Shown here: piece after piece, positions 26,750 through 35,114 of the stretch | Layout of the letters: the number at the start of each line of letters is the position of its first letter | How positions within the stretch are numbered: position 1 is the first letter of the stretch | From: an uncultured Paracoccaceae bacterium | Lineage (GTDB): Bacteria > Pseudomonadota > Alphaproteobacteria > Rhodobacterales > Rhodobacteraceae | Direction: 5' to 3' | Assembly: GCA_947499725.1 (NCBI GenBank) | Contig: CANMPK010000002.1 | Location: forward strand, 186,001 to 250,000 | Length of the DNA: 64,000 nt | The notes under the pieces: generated by a model | Told to the model about the DNA's origin: nothing | The model's database searches: none | What the model saw: the letters and a program-made list of their open reading frames with translations, nothing else | Position numbers and translations under genes: made by a program

Positions 26750-28183
26750 TCATTCAGCTGCGATGGCCGTTTTGGCGTCGAAATTCTTCAAAATCGCCTC
26801 GGCGCAATCGCGTCCGTCACGGATGGCCCAAACCACCAAAGACGCGCCACGTACGATGTCACCCACCGCATAAACGCCATCCAGATCGGTTTTGCCGGTT
26901 GTGAACTCTGCTTTCACAGTGCCCCAACGTGTGACTTCCAGATCTTTCTGACCCCAAAGGGTTGGCAGATCTTCTGGCTCAAAGCCCAGCGCCTTGATGA
27001 CCAGATCAGCTTCTTCCACATAGTCAGAGCCTTCGATCACCTCAGGGCTACGACGACCGGATGCATCCGGCTGACCCAAGCGCATACGCTGTACAACAAC
27101 GCCATTCACTGGATCGCCTTGGAAGCCTTTTGGCGCCGCAAGCCATTCAAAAATAACGCCTTCTTCTTCAGCGTTCTGTGTCTCACGCTGCGAACCTGGC
27201 ATGTTGTCACGGTCACGACGGTACAGACATTTCACGCTGTCTGCGCCCTGACGGATCGCCGTACGCACACAGTCCATCGCAGTGTCACCGCCGCCGATTA
27301 CGACAACTTTTTTGCCCTTGGCATTCAGCTCGCCGCTTTCGATTTCAGGAACCGTGTCACCGAAAGACAAGCGGTTAGAAGCGGTTAGGTAATCCAGCGC
27401 TTTCACGATACCCGCAGAACCCGCACCCGGACCTTGCAGATCACGAGACTTGTAAACACCTGTGGCAATGATCACAGCGTCATGCGCTTTGCGGATGTCT
27501 TCAAACGTAATGTCTTTGCCAACTTCGCAGTTCAGCTTGAAGGTCACGCCACCTTTTTCCAGCTGCTCATTGCGACGCATGACAACGTCTTTTTCCAGCT
27601 TAAAGCCTGGAATACCGTAAGTTAGCAGGCCGCCGGAACGGTCATAGCGGTCATATACAGTCACCTGCACACCCGCGCGGCGCAGCATGTCTGCCGCAGC
27701 CAGACCACCTGGGCCAGCGCCGATAATGCCAACAGATTCAGCACGTTCAACCGAAGGAGACGCTGGTTGCACCCAGCCATTTTCCCATGCTGTATCTGTA
27801 ATGTATTTCTCAACAGAGCCGATGGTCACAGTGCCATGGCCGGATTGTTCGATCACGCAGTTGCCTTCACACAGACGGTCTTGCGGGCAGATACGGCCGC
27901 AGATTTCTGGGAAGGTGTTTGTGGCTTGAGACACCTCATAGGCTTCTTTCAAACGGCCGGTTGCCGTCAGATTCAGCCAATCTGGGATGTTGTTATGCAG
28001 CGGGCAATGGGATTGACAGTATGGCACACCACACTGAGAGCAGCGGCTTGCTTGCTCTTCCGCTTTTGCTTCGGCGAATGCCGCATAGATTTCGTTATAG
28101 TCTTTATTGCGGTCATCCGCGGCACGCTTTTTCGGCATGTCCCGTTCGATGTCCACAAACTTTAGCATTGGTTGCTTGGCCAC
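26750..28183 (-). CDS. gltD: Glutamate synthase (NADPH) small subunit
   Basis: The beta subunit passes electrons from NADPH through FAD and iron-sulfur clusters to GltB. A GTG start at 28183, 8 bases after a perfect AGGAGG (28192-28197), gives 477 residues, the usual length; a longer open frame reaches 28255 but lacks this support. The N-terminal cluster ligands are Cys48, Cys51, Cys56 and Cys60 (CSQCGVPYCQSHC). An FAD-binding GAGPGGLAAADMLRRAG and an NADPH-binding VIGGGDTAMDCVRTAIRQG follow. It is divergent from uppP. Confidence 0.96.
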   Translation of the reverse strand: MAKQPMLKFVDIERDMPKKRAADDRNKDYNEIYAAFAEAKAEEQASRCSQCGVPYCQSHCPLHNNIPDWLNLTATGRLKEAYEVSQATNTFPEICGRICPQDRLCEGNCVIEQSGHGTVTIGSVEKYITDTAWENGWVQPASPSVERAESVGIIGAGPGGLAAADMLRRAGVQVTVYDRYDRSGGLLTYGIPGFKLEKDVVMRRNEQLEKGGVTFKLNCEVGKDITFEDIRKAHDAVIIATGVYKSRDLQGPGAGSAGIVKALDYLTASNRLSFGDTVPEIESGELNAKGKKVVVIGGGDTAMDCVRTAIRQGADSVKCLYRRDRDNMPGSQRETQNAEEEGVIFEWLAAPKGFQGDPVNGVVVQRMRLGQPDASGRRSPEVIEGSDYVEEADLVIKALGFEPEDLPTLWGQKDLEVTRWGTVKAEFTTGKTDLDGVYAVGDIVRGASLVVWAIRDGRDCAEAILKNFDAKTAIAAE

Positions 28184-28269
28184 AGCAGCTGCCTCCTGCA
28201 AATTCTTCGGTCCGGCCTGTCTAAACAAACCGTTTTGGGGATAAAAGGCAACCAAGCTGACCTATATTG

Positions 28270-28285
28270 CGTTTATTCGAAGAAT
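28270..28285. repeat. Direct repeat copy A in the gltD-uppP spacer
   Basis: CGTTTATTCGAAGAAT matches copy B at 28364-28379 at 15 of 16 bases. Each holds the near-dyad AT(T/A)C-GAA-GAAT. Both lie in the divergent promoter region, so a shared regulator binding to both is a reasonable inference. Confidence 0.45.
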
Positions 28286-28363
28286 TTCACCAAAAAGGCA
28301 AAGTTTTTGGATTTTTTTAAGTCCGAACCGGACCTAAGTGGGCACTACCATTATTTTCAAGCT

Positions 28364-28379
28364 CGTTTATACGAAGAAT
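28364..28379. repeat. Direct repeat copy B in the gltD-uppP spacer
   Basis: CGTTTATACGAAGAAT repeats the motif of copy A 94 bases further on and ends 21 bases before the uppP start codon. At this position a bound protein would affect uppP more directly than gltD. Confidence 0.45.
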
Positions 28380-28400
28380 CAGCATGATTTGGAAAGTACG

Positions 28401-29204
28401 ATGGCCCTTTATTACCTGATTCTTCTCGCCGTAATCCAAGGAATTACGGAATTTCTACCGATCTCTTCCTCTGGACACCTGATCCTTCTCCCAAATGCGC
28501 TTGGCGCAGAGGACCAAGGGCAGTTTCTAGATGTCGCCGTGCATGTTGGCACCCTTGGGGCGGTGGTTTTGTATTTTTGGCAAGACGTAAAGACCGGCCT
28601 GATGGGCATTCCGCGCATGTTAACTGGGCGGGTCGATACGACGGGATCAAAGCTGGCCTTTTTGCTTATGATTGCCACGATCCCTGTCATCGTTGTGGGC
28701 GCCATCCTATCCATCACTGGGCTAAGCGACATGATGCGCTCTATCAAGGTCATTGGTTGGGCGATGTTGGGCTTTGGGGTTTTGCTTTGGTGGATGGACC
28801 AAAAAGGCACATCTGAAAAGACCGACACGGATTGGTCACTAAAAGATGCACTGATCCTAGGTCTTTGGCAGACGCTCGCGTTGATCCCAGGCACATCCCG
28901 CAGCGGCATAACAATCACCGGCGCACGCGGCCTAGGCTATGATCGAGAGAACAGTGCCAAAATCGCAATGCTTATGAGCATTCCCACCATTGTCGCCAGC
29001 GGCGCGTTTTTGATCGTGGACACCGGCCTGAACCTCACCACACAAGAGTGGCGCGATGCGGCGATTGCTGTGGTGCTCGCGTTTGGATCGGCCTTATTGG
29101 CCCTAAAGCTCATGATGCGCCTTTTGCAATCCATCAGCTTTACACCTTATGTGATCTATCGAGTGATCCTCGGCGCGATCCTGTTGTTCATCGCCTATAC
29201 ATAA
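28401..29204 (+). CDS. uppP: Undecaprenyl-diphosphatase (BacA type)
   Basis: This membrane enzyme removes a phosphate from undecaprenyl diphosphate so the carrier can be reused for cell wall synthesis; it also gives bacitracin tolerance. The ATG at 28401, preceded by GGAAAG, gives 267 residues, the family length. The two active site motifs are intact: QGITEFLPISSSGHLIL with Glu17, Ser22-24 and His26, and LIPGTSRSGITITGA near residue 165. About eight hydrophobic helices are visible. No partner gene is adjacent. Confidence 0.96.
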   Translation: MALYYLILLAVIQGITEFLPISSSGHLILLPNALGAEDQGQFLDVAVHVGTLGAVVLYFWQDVKTGLMGIPRMLTGRVDTTGSKLAFLLMIATIPVIVVGAILSITGLSDMMRSIKVIGWAMLGFGVLLWWMDQKGTSEKTDTDWSLKDALILGLWQTLALIPGTSRSGITITGARGLGYDRENSAKIAMLMSIPTIVASGAFLIVDTGLNLTTQEWRDAAIAVVLAFGSALLALKLMMRLLQSISFTPYVIYRVILGAILLFIAYT

Positions 29205-29218
29205 CACGCCAAACAAAA

Positions 29219-29238
29219 ACGGGCCCGCAAGGGCCCGT
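29219..29238 (-). terminator. Intrinsic terminator of the NDUFA9-like gene
   Basis: ACGGGCCC and GGGCCCGT pair perfectly around GCAA. On the minus strand TTTTTG overlaps and follows the stem, 24 bases after the stop codon. It sits between two convergent genes and may serve uppP too, but with no T-run on that strand. Confidence 0.8.
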
Positions 29239-29262
29239 GTCACTTCGCTGTGTAAAGCGCTG

Positions 29263-30243
29263 TTAAATATTCAGGCCCTTGGCAGAGTCTTTGATGGCAT
29301 CGTATTGCCCTGACGGACGGAAGCGCCACAGATAGTCCTGCAAAACAACTTCTGTTGGAGTTGCTGCGATACCTAAGTCCTCAAATGTTTTCGCGTCTGC
29401 CGCGACAACGTTATCAGATTTTAGCAACTTCACCTGATCGCGTGTCAGAACGGTATTGTTCACCAAACCAAAGGTCAGTTTTTGCGCCAGATCTAAGCCA
29501 AGCCCCATCAAGCCACCGACAAAAAACGGCAAGTTCACTACCAACTTGCGGCGATTAATTTCGCTCAACATTTCTTTGACGATTTCTTTCAAGGTCAGCA
29601 CATTTGGGCCACCCAGTTCAAAAGTGCCCTGCGCGTTGCCCAAAATGCCCTTTACGGCCGCCTTTGCCACATCATCCACATAAACCGGCTGGAATTTGCT
29701 TTGACCGCCAACGATCGGCAAAATCGGGCCAAATTTGCTCATTTCTGCGAACTTGTTGAAGAAATCATCTTCTGGCCCGAACACAACGGAAGGACGCAGG
29801 ATCATCGCGTCTGGCATATGCTGCAAAACGCCTGCCTCGCCCAACGCCTTGGACTGCGCGTAGTCGCTTGGGGATTCAGCATCCGCCCCAATCGCGGAAA
29901 GATGTACCATCGTTTCGATACCTGCAGCGGCCGCCAAACGGGCCACGCGCTCTGCACCTTCGTGCTGAACAGTGTCGAATTTGTTCTTGCTGGTTTCCGC
30001 CAAAATACCCACGCAATTCACGACTGCATCGGCGCCGTCCATTGCCAAAGCAACAGAGGCATCATCGCGAATATTGCAGAGCACTGGTTCAACCTGACCA
30101 ACGGCACCGTAAGGCTTGACGAACATCGCTTCGTTCGGGCGACGCACCGCAACGCGCACGCGCCAGCCTTCCTTTGCCATACGACGCGCAATATAGCGCC
30201 CAACAAAACCAGAACCGCCATAGATTGTGACTAGTTTCGACAT
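29263..30243 (-). CDS. Complex I NDUFA9-family atypical SDR protein
   Basis: With the ATG at 30243 (GGAGG 7 bases upstream) the protein has 326 residues. It has an extended Rossmann fold with TIYGGSGFVGRYIARRMA as nucleotide-binding loop, and a C-terminal part ending LWRFRPSGQYDAIKD. This matches the alphaproteobacterial homologues of the mitochondrial complex I accessory subunit NDUFA9, which bind NADPH and have lost SDR catalysis. The usual YxxxK is replaced around DYAQSKALGEAG, which keeps Tyr and Lys, so catalysis is not excluded. It may be an assembly or accessory protein. Confidence 0.85.
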   Translation of the reverse strand: MSKLVTIYGGSGFVGRYIARRMAKEGWRVRVAVRRPNEAMFVKPYGAVGQVEPVLCNIRDDASVALAMDGADAVVNCVGILAETSKNKFDTVQHEGAERVARLAAAAGIETMVHLSAIGADAESPSDYAQSKALGEAGVLQHMPDAMILRPSVVFGPEDDFFNKFAEMSKFGPILPIVGGQSKFQPVYVDDVAKAAVKGILGNAQGTFELGGPNVLTLKEIVKEMLSEINRRKLVVNLPFFVGGLMGLGLDLAQKLTFGLVNNTVLTRDQVKLLKSDNVVAADAKTFEDLGIAATPTEVVLQDYLWRFRPSGQYDAIKDSAKGLNI

Positions 30244-30448
30244 AGAAGGCCTCCGAAATATGAACCTACCAAGGAAATACCGCCGCTCTGCGTTTGGAAC
30301 AAGCTTCAAAAATCAGCAATTGACCCCAAATCCTGATACGCAAGTACGAGCATGCCGATCTTTTCTTTTGTTTCAAATGGGTTGCCCCTTGAAAGGATCT
30401 AAAACTTAGACACCAAACCGAATTTTTGCAAAAACTTCAAAAAGCGCG

Positions 30449-30477
30449 TTGACTCCCCCTGCGCATCCCTCTAAATC
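30449..30477 (+). promoter_or_regulatory. Predicted promoter of tRNA-Leu
   Basis: TTGACT (30449-30454) and TAAATC (30472-30477) are 17 bases apart. The predicted start near 30484 lies 12 bases before the mature tRNA 5' end, typical of a single tRNA gene. Confidence 0.65.
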
Positions 30478-30495
30478 CCGCTCCACGACATCTAA

Positions 30496-30582
30496 GCCCA
30501 GATGGCGGAATTGGTAGACGCGCTAGCTTCAGGTGCTAGTGTCCGTATGGACGTGGAGGTTCGAGTCCTCTTCTGGGCACCA
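30496..30582 (+). tRNA. tRNA-Leu (anticodon CAG)
   Basis: The 87-base gene includes an encoded CCA. The acceptor stem GCCCAGA pairs with TCTGGGC, the D-loop holds AATTGGTAGAC, and the anticodon stem CTAGC/GCTAG frames the loop TTCAGGT with anticodon CAG for CUG codons. The long variable arm (TGTCCGTATGGACG) is the class II mark of leucine tRNAs. The T-loop is GGTTCGAGTCC. A terminator is not obvious: only 13 bases separate it from the stop codon of the convergent AraC gene. Confidence 0.97.
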
Positions 30583-30595
30583 CTCTCCCCTCAAA

Positions 30596-31618
30596 TTACT
30601 GTTTGAATTTGCGAAGCATCGCAGGGGTTTGGCTTGTCCATCTTTTGAAAGACTTGTGGAAATTGGCCGCCGAAGAAAACCCGAGCGTATGTGAGATTTC
30701 TTCAATGCTTTGGTCTGTGGTTTGAAGCGCCTGAATGGCGAGATCGCGGCGCACATCATCTTTGATCGATTGAAATGCACTGCCTTCTGCCTGCAATCGG
30801 CGCATCAAAGTGCGGGCTGTCATACCAAACTCAATCGCGGCGTGATCCAAAGTAGACATCTGCCAAGGGGTCCTTACTAAAAACGCACGCGTGCGTAGAC
30901 TGAAACTGTGGTGCAAAGACTGGGTAAAAATCCAATCCTCAGGGGCACGCTGCAGAAATTGGACCATGTCTGATTTGCTTCGCGGCGTCATGCTTTGGAG
31001 CTCTTTCAGGTCAAAAGACACCGCACTTTCAGCCGCATCAAACGATACAGACAACGGGAAAAGCGCAGCATAGTCCTGAGCAAAAGAGGGGCGGGCGAAG
31101 GTAAAGCGCACATCCTGCAATGGCACCTCACGCCCAACCAACCAAGAGACCAAGCCATGCGCCAGCTTCAGCATCAACATATGCCCAAAGCGCTGCGGTT
31201 CTGCATTCTCCAAAGGAACAATAGAAATAGAAAGCGAGCGCTTCGACTGATTGATTTCAAGTTGCCAGTCGTCGAGCAGCAAGTTCCAAAAAGTTGTGAA
31301 GCGAAATAATGCAGCGGGCACGGTTTCCGCATCCCGCATGGTCGTCAACATATGTTGCAGCGCGCGGGGACGAATGGGGCGACCCCAAAGACCCATCATT
31401 TCATCACCGGTTTCTAACGCTGCAATCTGGTAGAGCGCAACGAACTGCGCGTGCGTCACGCGACCAACCGGCTCTCCATTTTGCAGAGTTAGTCCAGCGC
31501 GCTGAAAGAGCGCCAGCACTTCATTCTCAGGACACCTTTTGTGTAGCGCATGTTGCCAGTCGCGCAGAAACTCTGCTGAGATCGTAGCATAGTGATGCGT
31601 TTGTGGGCGCGTATTCAT
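30596..31618 (-). CDS. AraC-family transcription regulator
   Basis: With the ATG at 31618 the protein has 340 residues; the open frame runs further upstream but would cover the divergent promoter. The N-terminal 220 residues resemble the OruR/ArgR-type ligand-binding domain ([29 protein letters not shown]). The C-terminus has two HTH units, [21 protein letters not shown] and [20 protein letters not shown], ending in an AraC signature. It is divergent from a crotonase gene with a 116-base spacer, the usual arrangement for a regulator and its target. The inducer is unknown, perhaps an acyl-CoA or free acid. Confidence 0.9.
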   Translation of the reverse strand: MNTRPQTHHYATISAEFLRDWQHALHKRCPENEVLALFQRAGLTLQNGEPVGRVTHAQFVALYQIAALETGDEMMGLWGRPIRPRALQHMLTTMRDAETVPAALFRFTTFWNLLLDDWQLEINQSKRSLSISIVPLENAEPQRFGHMLMLKLAHGLVSWLVGREVPLQDVRFTFARPSFAQDYAALFPLSVSFDAAESAVSFDLKELQSMTPRSKSDMVQFLQRAPEDWIFTQSLHHSFSLRTRAFLVRTPWQMSTLDHAAIEFGMTARTLMRRLQAEGSAFQSIKDDVRRDLAIQALQTTDQSIEEISHTLGFSSAANFHKSFKRWTSQTPAMLRKFKQ

Positions 31619-31685
31619 CGCTAGATCACAACACAGGCTGTCACTTTTGGAAAGCATTTTGTCGTAAAGGCACGGTGCAGCGCTG

Positions 31686-31717
31686 TATCTCTTTTGGTTT
31701 AGTGTCTGAAAGAGATA
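31686..31717. promoter_or_regulatory. 9-base inverted repeat before the crotonase gene
   Basis: TATCTCTTT (31686-31694) and AAAGAGATA (31709-31717) are perfect arms separated by 14 bases, centre to centre about 23 bases, two helical turns. It ends 17 bases before the crotonase ATG and lies within the spacer shared with the AraC regulator. It may be the operator of that regulator, or a leader hairpin close to the GGAG ribosome site at 31723. Confidence 0.4.
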
Positions 31718-31734
31718 ACTTTGGAGCCTTTCGC

Positions 31735-32532
31735 ATGCCAGATCCCAGCATTTACCCAAGCCTTGACCTTATCCTTAAAGACAATGGTGTTTGTATCGTA
31801 ACACTAGACCGGGCCGCCAAGCGTAATGCGCTGGATGCTTCGACGATTGAACAGCTGATCCAGCTCTTTAGTTCCGCGAACCGCGATGGCATTCGCGCTA
31901 TTGTTTTGACAGGTGCGGGGGATCATTTCTGCGCCGGTTTAGATTTGGTGGAACATTGGAAAGCGGATCGCACCCCCGATGAGTTCATGCATGTCTGCCT
32001 GCGCTGGCATGAGGCCTTTAACAAAATGGAATACGGCGGGGTGCCGATTATTGCCGCGCTGAAAGGTGCCGTTGTTGGCGGTGGTTTGGAATTGGCAAGC
32101 GCAGCGCATATTCGGGTGATGGACGACACAACCTATTTCGCCCTTCCAGAGGGACAGCGCGGGATCTTCACCGGAGGGGGCGCCACCATTCGCGTGTCAG
32201 ATCTGATCGGCAAGGCGCGCATGATCGACATGATTTTGACCGGACGCGTTTATCAAGGGCAAGAAGCCGTGGATCTTGGCTTGGCGCAATACCTCACCGA
32301 AGGCTCGAGCCTAGAGAAGGCCATGGAATTGGCCGATGCCGTCGCAGCGAACCTGCCGTTGACCAACTTCGCAATTTGTTCTGCAATCAGTCACCTGAAC
32401 AACATGTCTGGCATGGATGCCGCCTATGCCGAGGCGGTGGTGGCCGGTGTCGTGAACACGCAGCCCGCCGCACGCGAACGGCTAGAGGCATTCGCCAACA
32501 AATCCGCCGCGCGCATTCGACCGAATGAGTGA
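31735..32532 (+). CDS. Enoyl-CoA hydratase/isomerase family protein (crotonase)
   Basis: The ATG at 31735, 8 bases after GGAG, gives 265 residues, the usual size. The crotonase fold is clear: CAGLDL (oxyanion hole) near residue 66, [18 protein letters not shown] with Glu119, and [15 protein letters not shown] with Glu139. Both glutamates correspond to the two catalytic acids of enoyl-CoA hydratases, so hydratase activity is plausible. The acyl substrate is unknown. It stands alone on the plus strand, and its stop codon touches the stop of the convergent dehydratase gene with no gap. Confidence 0.88.
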   Translation: MPDPSIYPSLDLILKDNGVCIVTLDRAAKRNALDASTIEQLIQLFSSANRDGIRAIVLTGAGDHFCAGLDLVEHWKADRTPDEFMHVCLRWHEAFNKMEYGGVPIIAALKGAVVGGGLELASAAHIRVMDDTTYFALPEGQRGIFTGGGATIRVSDLIGKARMIDMILTGRVYQGQEAVDLGLAQYLTEGSSLEKAMELADAVAANLPLTNFAICSAISHLNNMSGMDAAYAEAVVAGVVNTQPAARERLEAFANKSAARIRPNE

Positions 32533-33759
32533 CTAGTAGTTCCAGAGCGTTCCATCTTGCAGTCGCACCACTGGGTGACTTCCAGCGACGTAGCTGTAGC
32601 GCTCTGCTTCTTTTTCGTCGAAATCCACGCCCAGACCTGGCGCGTCGCTCACGTGGAACAGGCCGTTTTCCATCTTATGGTCTGACGGGAACAATGCGTC
32701 ACATTCCGGCGTGCCGAGTACCAGATATTCTTGGATGCCAAAGTTAGGGGCCCATGCGTTCAAATGCGCCTGAGCAGCCATGCACAAGGGTGAGTGGCTT
32801 GGCGCCCCATGGAAGCCAGTGCGCACATGGTGCAAACCAGCCAGATCGACAATCCGTTTCACATGAGTGATCCCGCCTGCATAGGTGACAGCAACTCGGA
32901 TGAAATCGATCAGCTCATTTTCGATCAGCTTGTTGCAATCAAAGATCGAGTTGAACACCTCTCCGATCGCGACCGGAACTGTGGAGTGCTGGCGCAAAAG
33001 GCGCAGCGCGTCTTGGTCTTCCGCTGGGGTTGGGTCTTCTAGCCAATACAGCCCAACCGGTTCGACGGACTTCGCAAAAGCCGCAGCTTCGCGCGGCAAC
33101 AGGCGATGATGCACGTCGTGCAGGATATGCAGGTCTGGGCTGAAGGTATCGCGAATTTCCTCGAGCGCTTTGGGCATATAACGCATGTATAGATCGCTAT
33201 CCCAAACCTCGACCTTCGGACGGATACCGCTGAAATCAGTGATGTAGTTTTCTACATCTCCTTTGGTTTCACTGACCCCATAGCTGGCACTTGGCATTCC
33301 TGGAACGCCGCATTGCACGCGCACCGCTTTGTAGCCTTGCTCGACATAATACGAGATAGAGTCTTTCAGATCCTCAAGGTCAGACCCCGTGGCATGTGCA
33401 TAGACCATCGCGCCTTCACGACTTTTGCCGCCAAACAGGTCATAAAGCGGCATGTTTGCCAGCTTCCCTTTGATATCCCACAACGCCATATCCACAGCGC
33501 CGAAGGCGGCCATGGCAATTGGCCCGCGCCGGAAATATGCACCACGGTAGAAGAATTGCCAAATATCTTCAGACCGGCGGGGGTCTAGACCAATCAAATT
33601 CGGTGCTATGTAGTCTTCCAGATACTTCGCCGTGAGCGACTCACGGTTATTTAGAGTCGCATCCCCAAGCCCATAGACGCCCTGATCCGTTTCGATCTTC
33701 AGCGTCACATAGTTCTTTCCAGGGCCGCCAATAAATACCTTTGCAGCAGTGATTTTCAT
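32533..33759 (-). CDS. manD: Enolase-superfamily sugar-acid dehydratase, D-mannonate dehydratase (ManD) subgroup
   Basis: The ATG at 33759 follows AAGGAG and gives 408 residues. Metal ligands and acid/base residues of ManD are in place: Arg147 and Tyr160, Asp215 and His217 in HDVHHRLLP, Glu241 in WLEDPTPAE, Glu267 in IGEVFNSIFD, and His317. ManD enzymes dehydrate D-mannonate to 2-keto-3-deoxygluconate. After His317 the sequence reads GAPSHSP where I recall GATDLSP in well-studied members, so this may be one of the low-activity or D-gluconate-type relatives. It follows the Gfo/Idh gene by 17 bases in an operon. Confidence 0.8.
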   Translation of the reverse strand: MKITAAKVFIGGPGKNYVTLKIETDQGVYGLGDATLNNRESLTAKYLEDYIAPNLIGLDPRRSEDIWQFFYRGAYFRRGPIAMAAFGAVDMALWDIKGKLANMPLYDLFGGKSREGAMVYAHATGSDLEDLKDSISYYVEQGYKAVRVQCGVPGMPSASYGVSETKGDVENYITDFSGIRPKVEVWDSDLYMRYMPKALEEIRDTFSPDLHILHDVHHRLLPREAAAFAKSVEPVGLYWLEDPTPAEDQDALRLLRQHSTVPVAIGEVFNSIFDCNKLIENELIDFIRVAVTYAGGITHVKRIVDLAGLHHVRTGFHGAPSHSPLCMAAQAHLNAWAPNFGIQEYLVLGTPECDALFPSDHKMENGLFHVSDAPGLGVDFDEKEAERYSYVAGSHPVVRLQDGTLWNY

Positions 33760-33776
33760 GGGCCGCTCCTTCGTAA

Positions 33777-34904
33777 TCAGTTTAGTGCTGAGACATCCGT
33801 CCAATTGCCATTCTGGCGAATAATGTCGATCAGCTGTTGATATTGCGCGCCATCTTTAAAGGTCGGATATGGTGCAAAGCTTTCCCCACGAATGTCTTTC
33901 ACGAATTCGCGGGCCAGATAGTGCCAACATTGCTCGGTCTCACCTGGAACCTTTGGAATGCTGTCCTGAATGTCTTGCGGTGTGGGCGTTTCAACCCAAG
34001 TGCGTTTGTCACCGTAAAGGTAAAGCTCTCGGCTGCCGTAATGCCCTTTGATGTAGATCGCGCCCTTGTCACCGTAGATCACGATGTGATCGTCGTTAAA
34101 GCGCGGCACCAGTCCACCATGTTTAAACAAAACAGACACTGGTTTTGGGGCAAGTGGACTCTGGATTTGCGCCTGTACAGTATAGGACCACTCCACATCA
34201 CTTTCACCCCACTTCAAATTTGGATCATCCAAATCTTTAGGAATGAAGTTGCGGCGCGTCATGAAGTTGTGCACCCCGTCAACAATCGGCGCTTTGCCAA
34301 GATCATCACGAACTTCGCCAATGATCGATTGGATAGTGTCGCCAATCAACGACGTCACAATCGAAAGTGTATGGGTGAAGTTATTATTCAGTCGCCCGCC
34401 ACCCGCTGATTTTTGGTGAGACCAGCCAAACGGGATGTCCTTCTCAAGATTGAAGTGGGAGATACATTCGACCTCCAAAGGGGCGCCAATTGCGCCGTCT
34501 TCAATCAGTTTCTTCGCATGCAGCACACTGGCCGTGTATCGAAAGCTTGCTGCAAAGGCTGTTTTCACACCTTTTTTCCGAGCGAGCTCGAAAAGCTCTG
34601 CTGCTGTTTCACCGCTCTCGGTCATCGGCTTTTCACAGAACACATGGCACCCATGCGCAATGGCCTGCCGGATCGGCGCATAATGCGCGCCGCCCGGAGT
34701 TGCGATGGCAACGATATCTGGATTGCAGACATCTAAAGCTTCTTGCCAATCCGTTCCCGCGTAGGGGATGCTTAGTTTCTTGGTGACGTCGTTCACCACT
34801 TGTGGCGTGCGCCCAACCATTCCGACAATTTCTGCACCTGTTGCACGAAACGCTTCTGCATGGCCTTCACCTGCAAAGCCTGTCCCAGCGACCAAAACTT
34901 TCAT
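33777..34904 (-). CDS. Gfo/Idh/MocA-family sugar oxidoreductase
   Basis: The ATG at 34904 gives 375 residues (a TTG at 34922 is a poorer alternative). The N-terminal Rossmann domain starts KVLVAGTGFAGEGHAEAFRATG, with the family's CEKPMTES near residue 93 carrying the catalytic Lys. The C-terminal half is the alpha/beta substrate domain. Such enzymes oxidise or reduce sugars, inositols or sugar acids with NAD(P). Its operon with a ManD-like dehydratase suggests a sugar or sugar-acid catabolic route, with the oxidised product passed to dehydration. No transporter is linked in the window. Confidence 0.88.
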   Translation of the reverse strand: MKVLVAGTGFAGEGHAEAFRATGAEIVGMVGRTPQVVNDVTKKLSIPYAGTDWQEALDVCNPDIVAIATPGGAHYAPIRQAIAHGCHVFCEKPMTESGETAAELFELARKKGVKTAFAASFRYTASVLHAKKLIEDGAIGAPLEVECISHFNLEKDIPFGWSHQKSAGGGRLNNNFTHTLSIVTSLIGDTIQSIIGEVRDDLGKAPIVDGVHNFMTRRNFIPKDLDDPNLKWGESDVEWSYTVQAQIQSPLAPKPVSVLFKHGGLVPRFNDDHIVIYGDKGAIYIKGHYGSRELYLYGDKRTWVETPTPQDIQDSIPKVPGETEQCWHYLAREFVKDIRGESFAPYPTFKDGAQYQQLIDIIRQNGNWTDVSALN

Positions 34905-34972
34905 TGAATATTCATTCCCCAAAATTTCACGGACGTCGTAATCTCTGACGTACCGAACTCCTCCAGCCAGTA

Positions 34973-34985
34973 TGGTAGTATACCA
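34973..34985. promoter_or_regulatory. Operator-like dyad TGGTA-GTA-TACCA
   Basis: A perfect 5-base dyad with a 3-base centre lies 69 bases upstream of the Gfo/Idh start and 130 bases upstream of the exported amidohydrolase gene. TGGT...ACCA half-sites are typical of FadR/UxuR-type GntR regulators of sugar-acid genes, which fits the dehydratase operon. No such regulator gene is in the window. Confidence 0.4.
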
Positions 34986-35114
34986 ATTGTTTCAAATCCA
35001 GCTTTTGCATTCGATTTCTTCGATTCTTTGCTTACGCCTGAGCCCTATGCAAAGTTTGCTTGTCAGCCGCTTTGAGCGAGCTAAGTTTTAAAAAACATCT
35101 TTCGAGGTTTTCTA

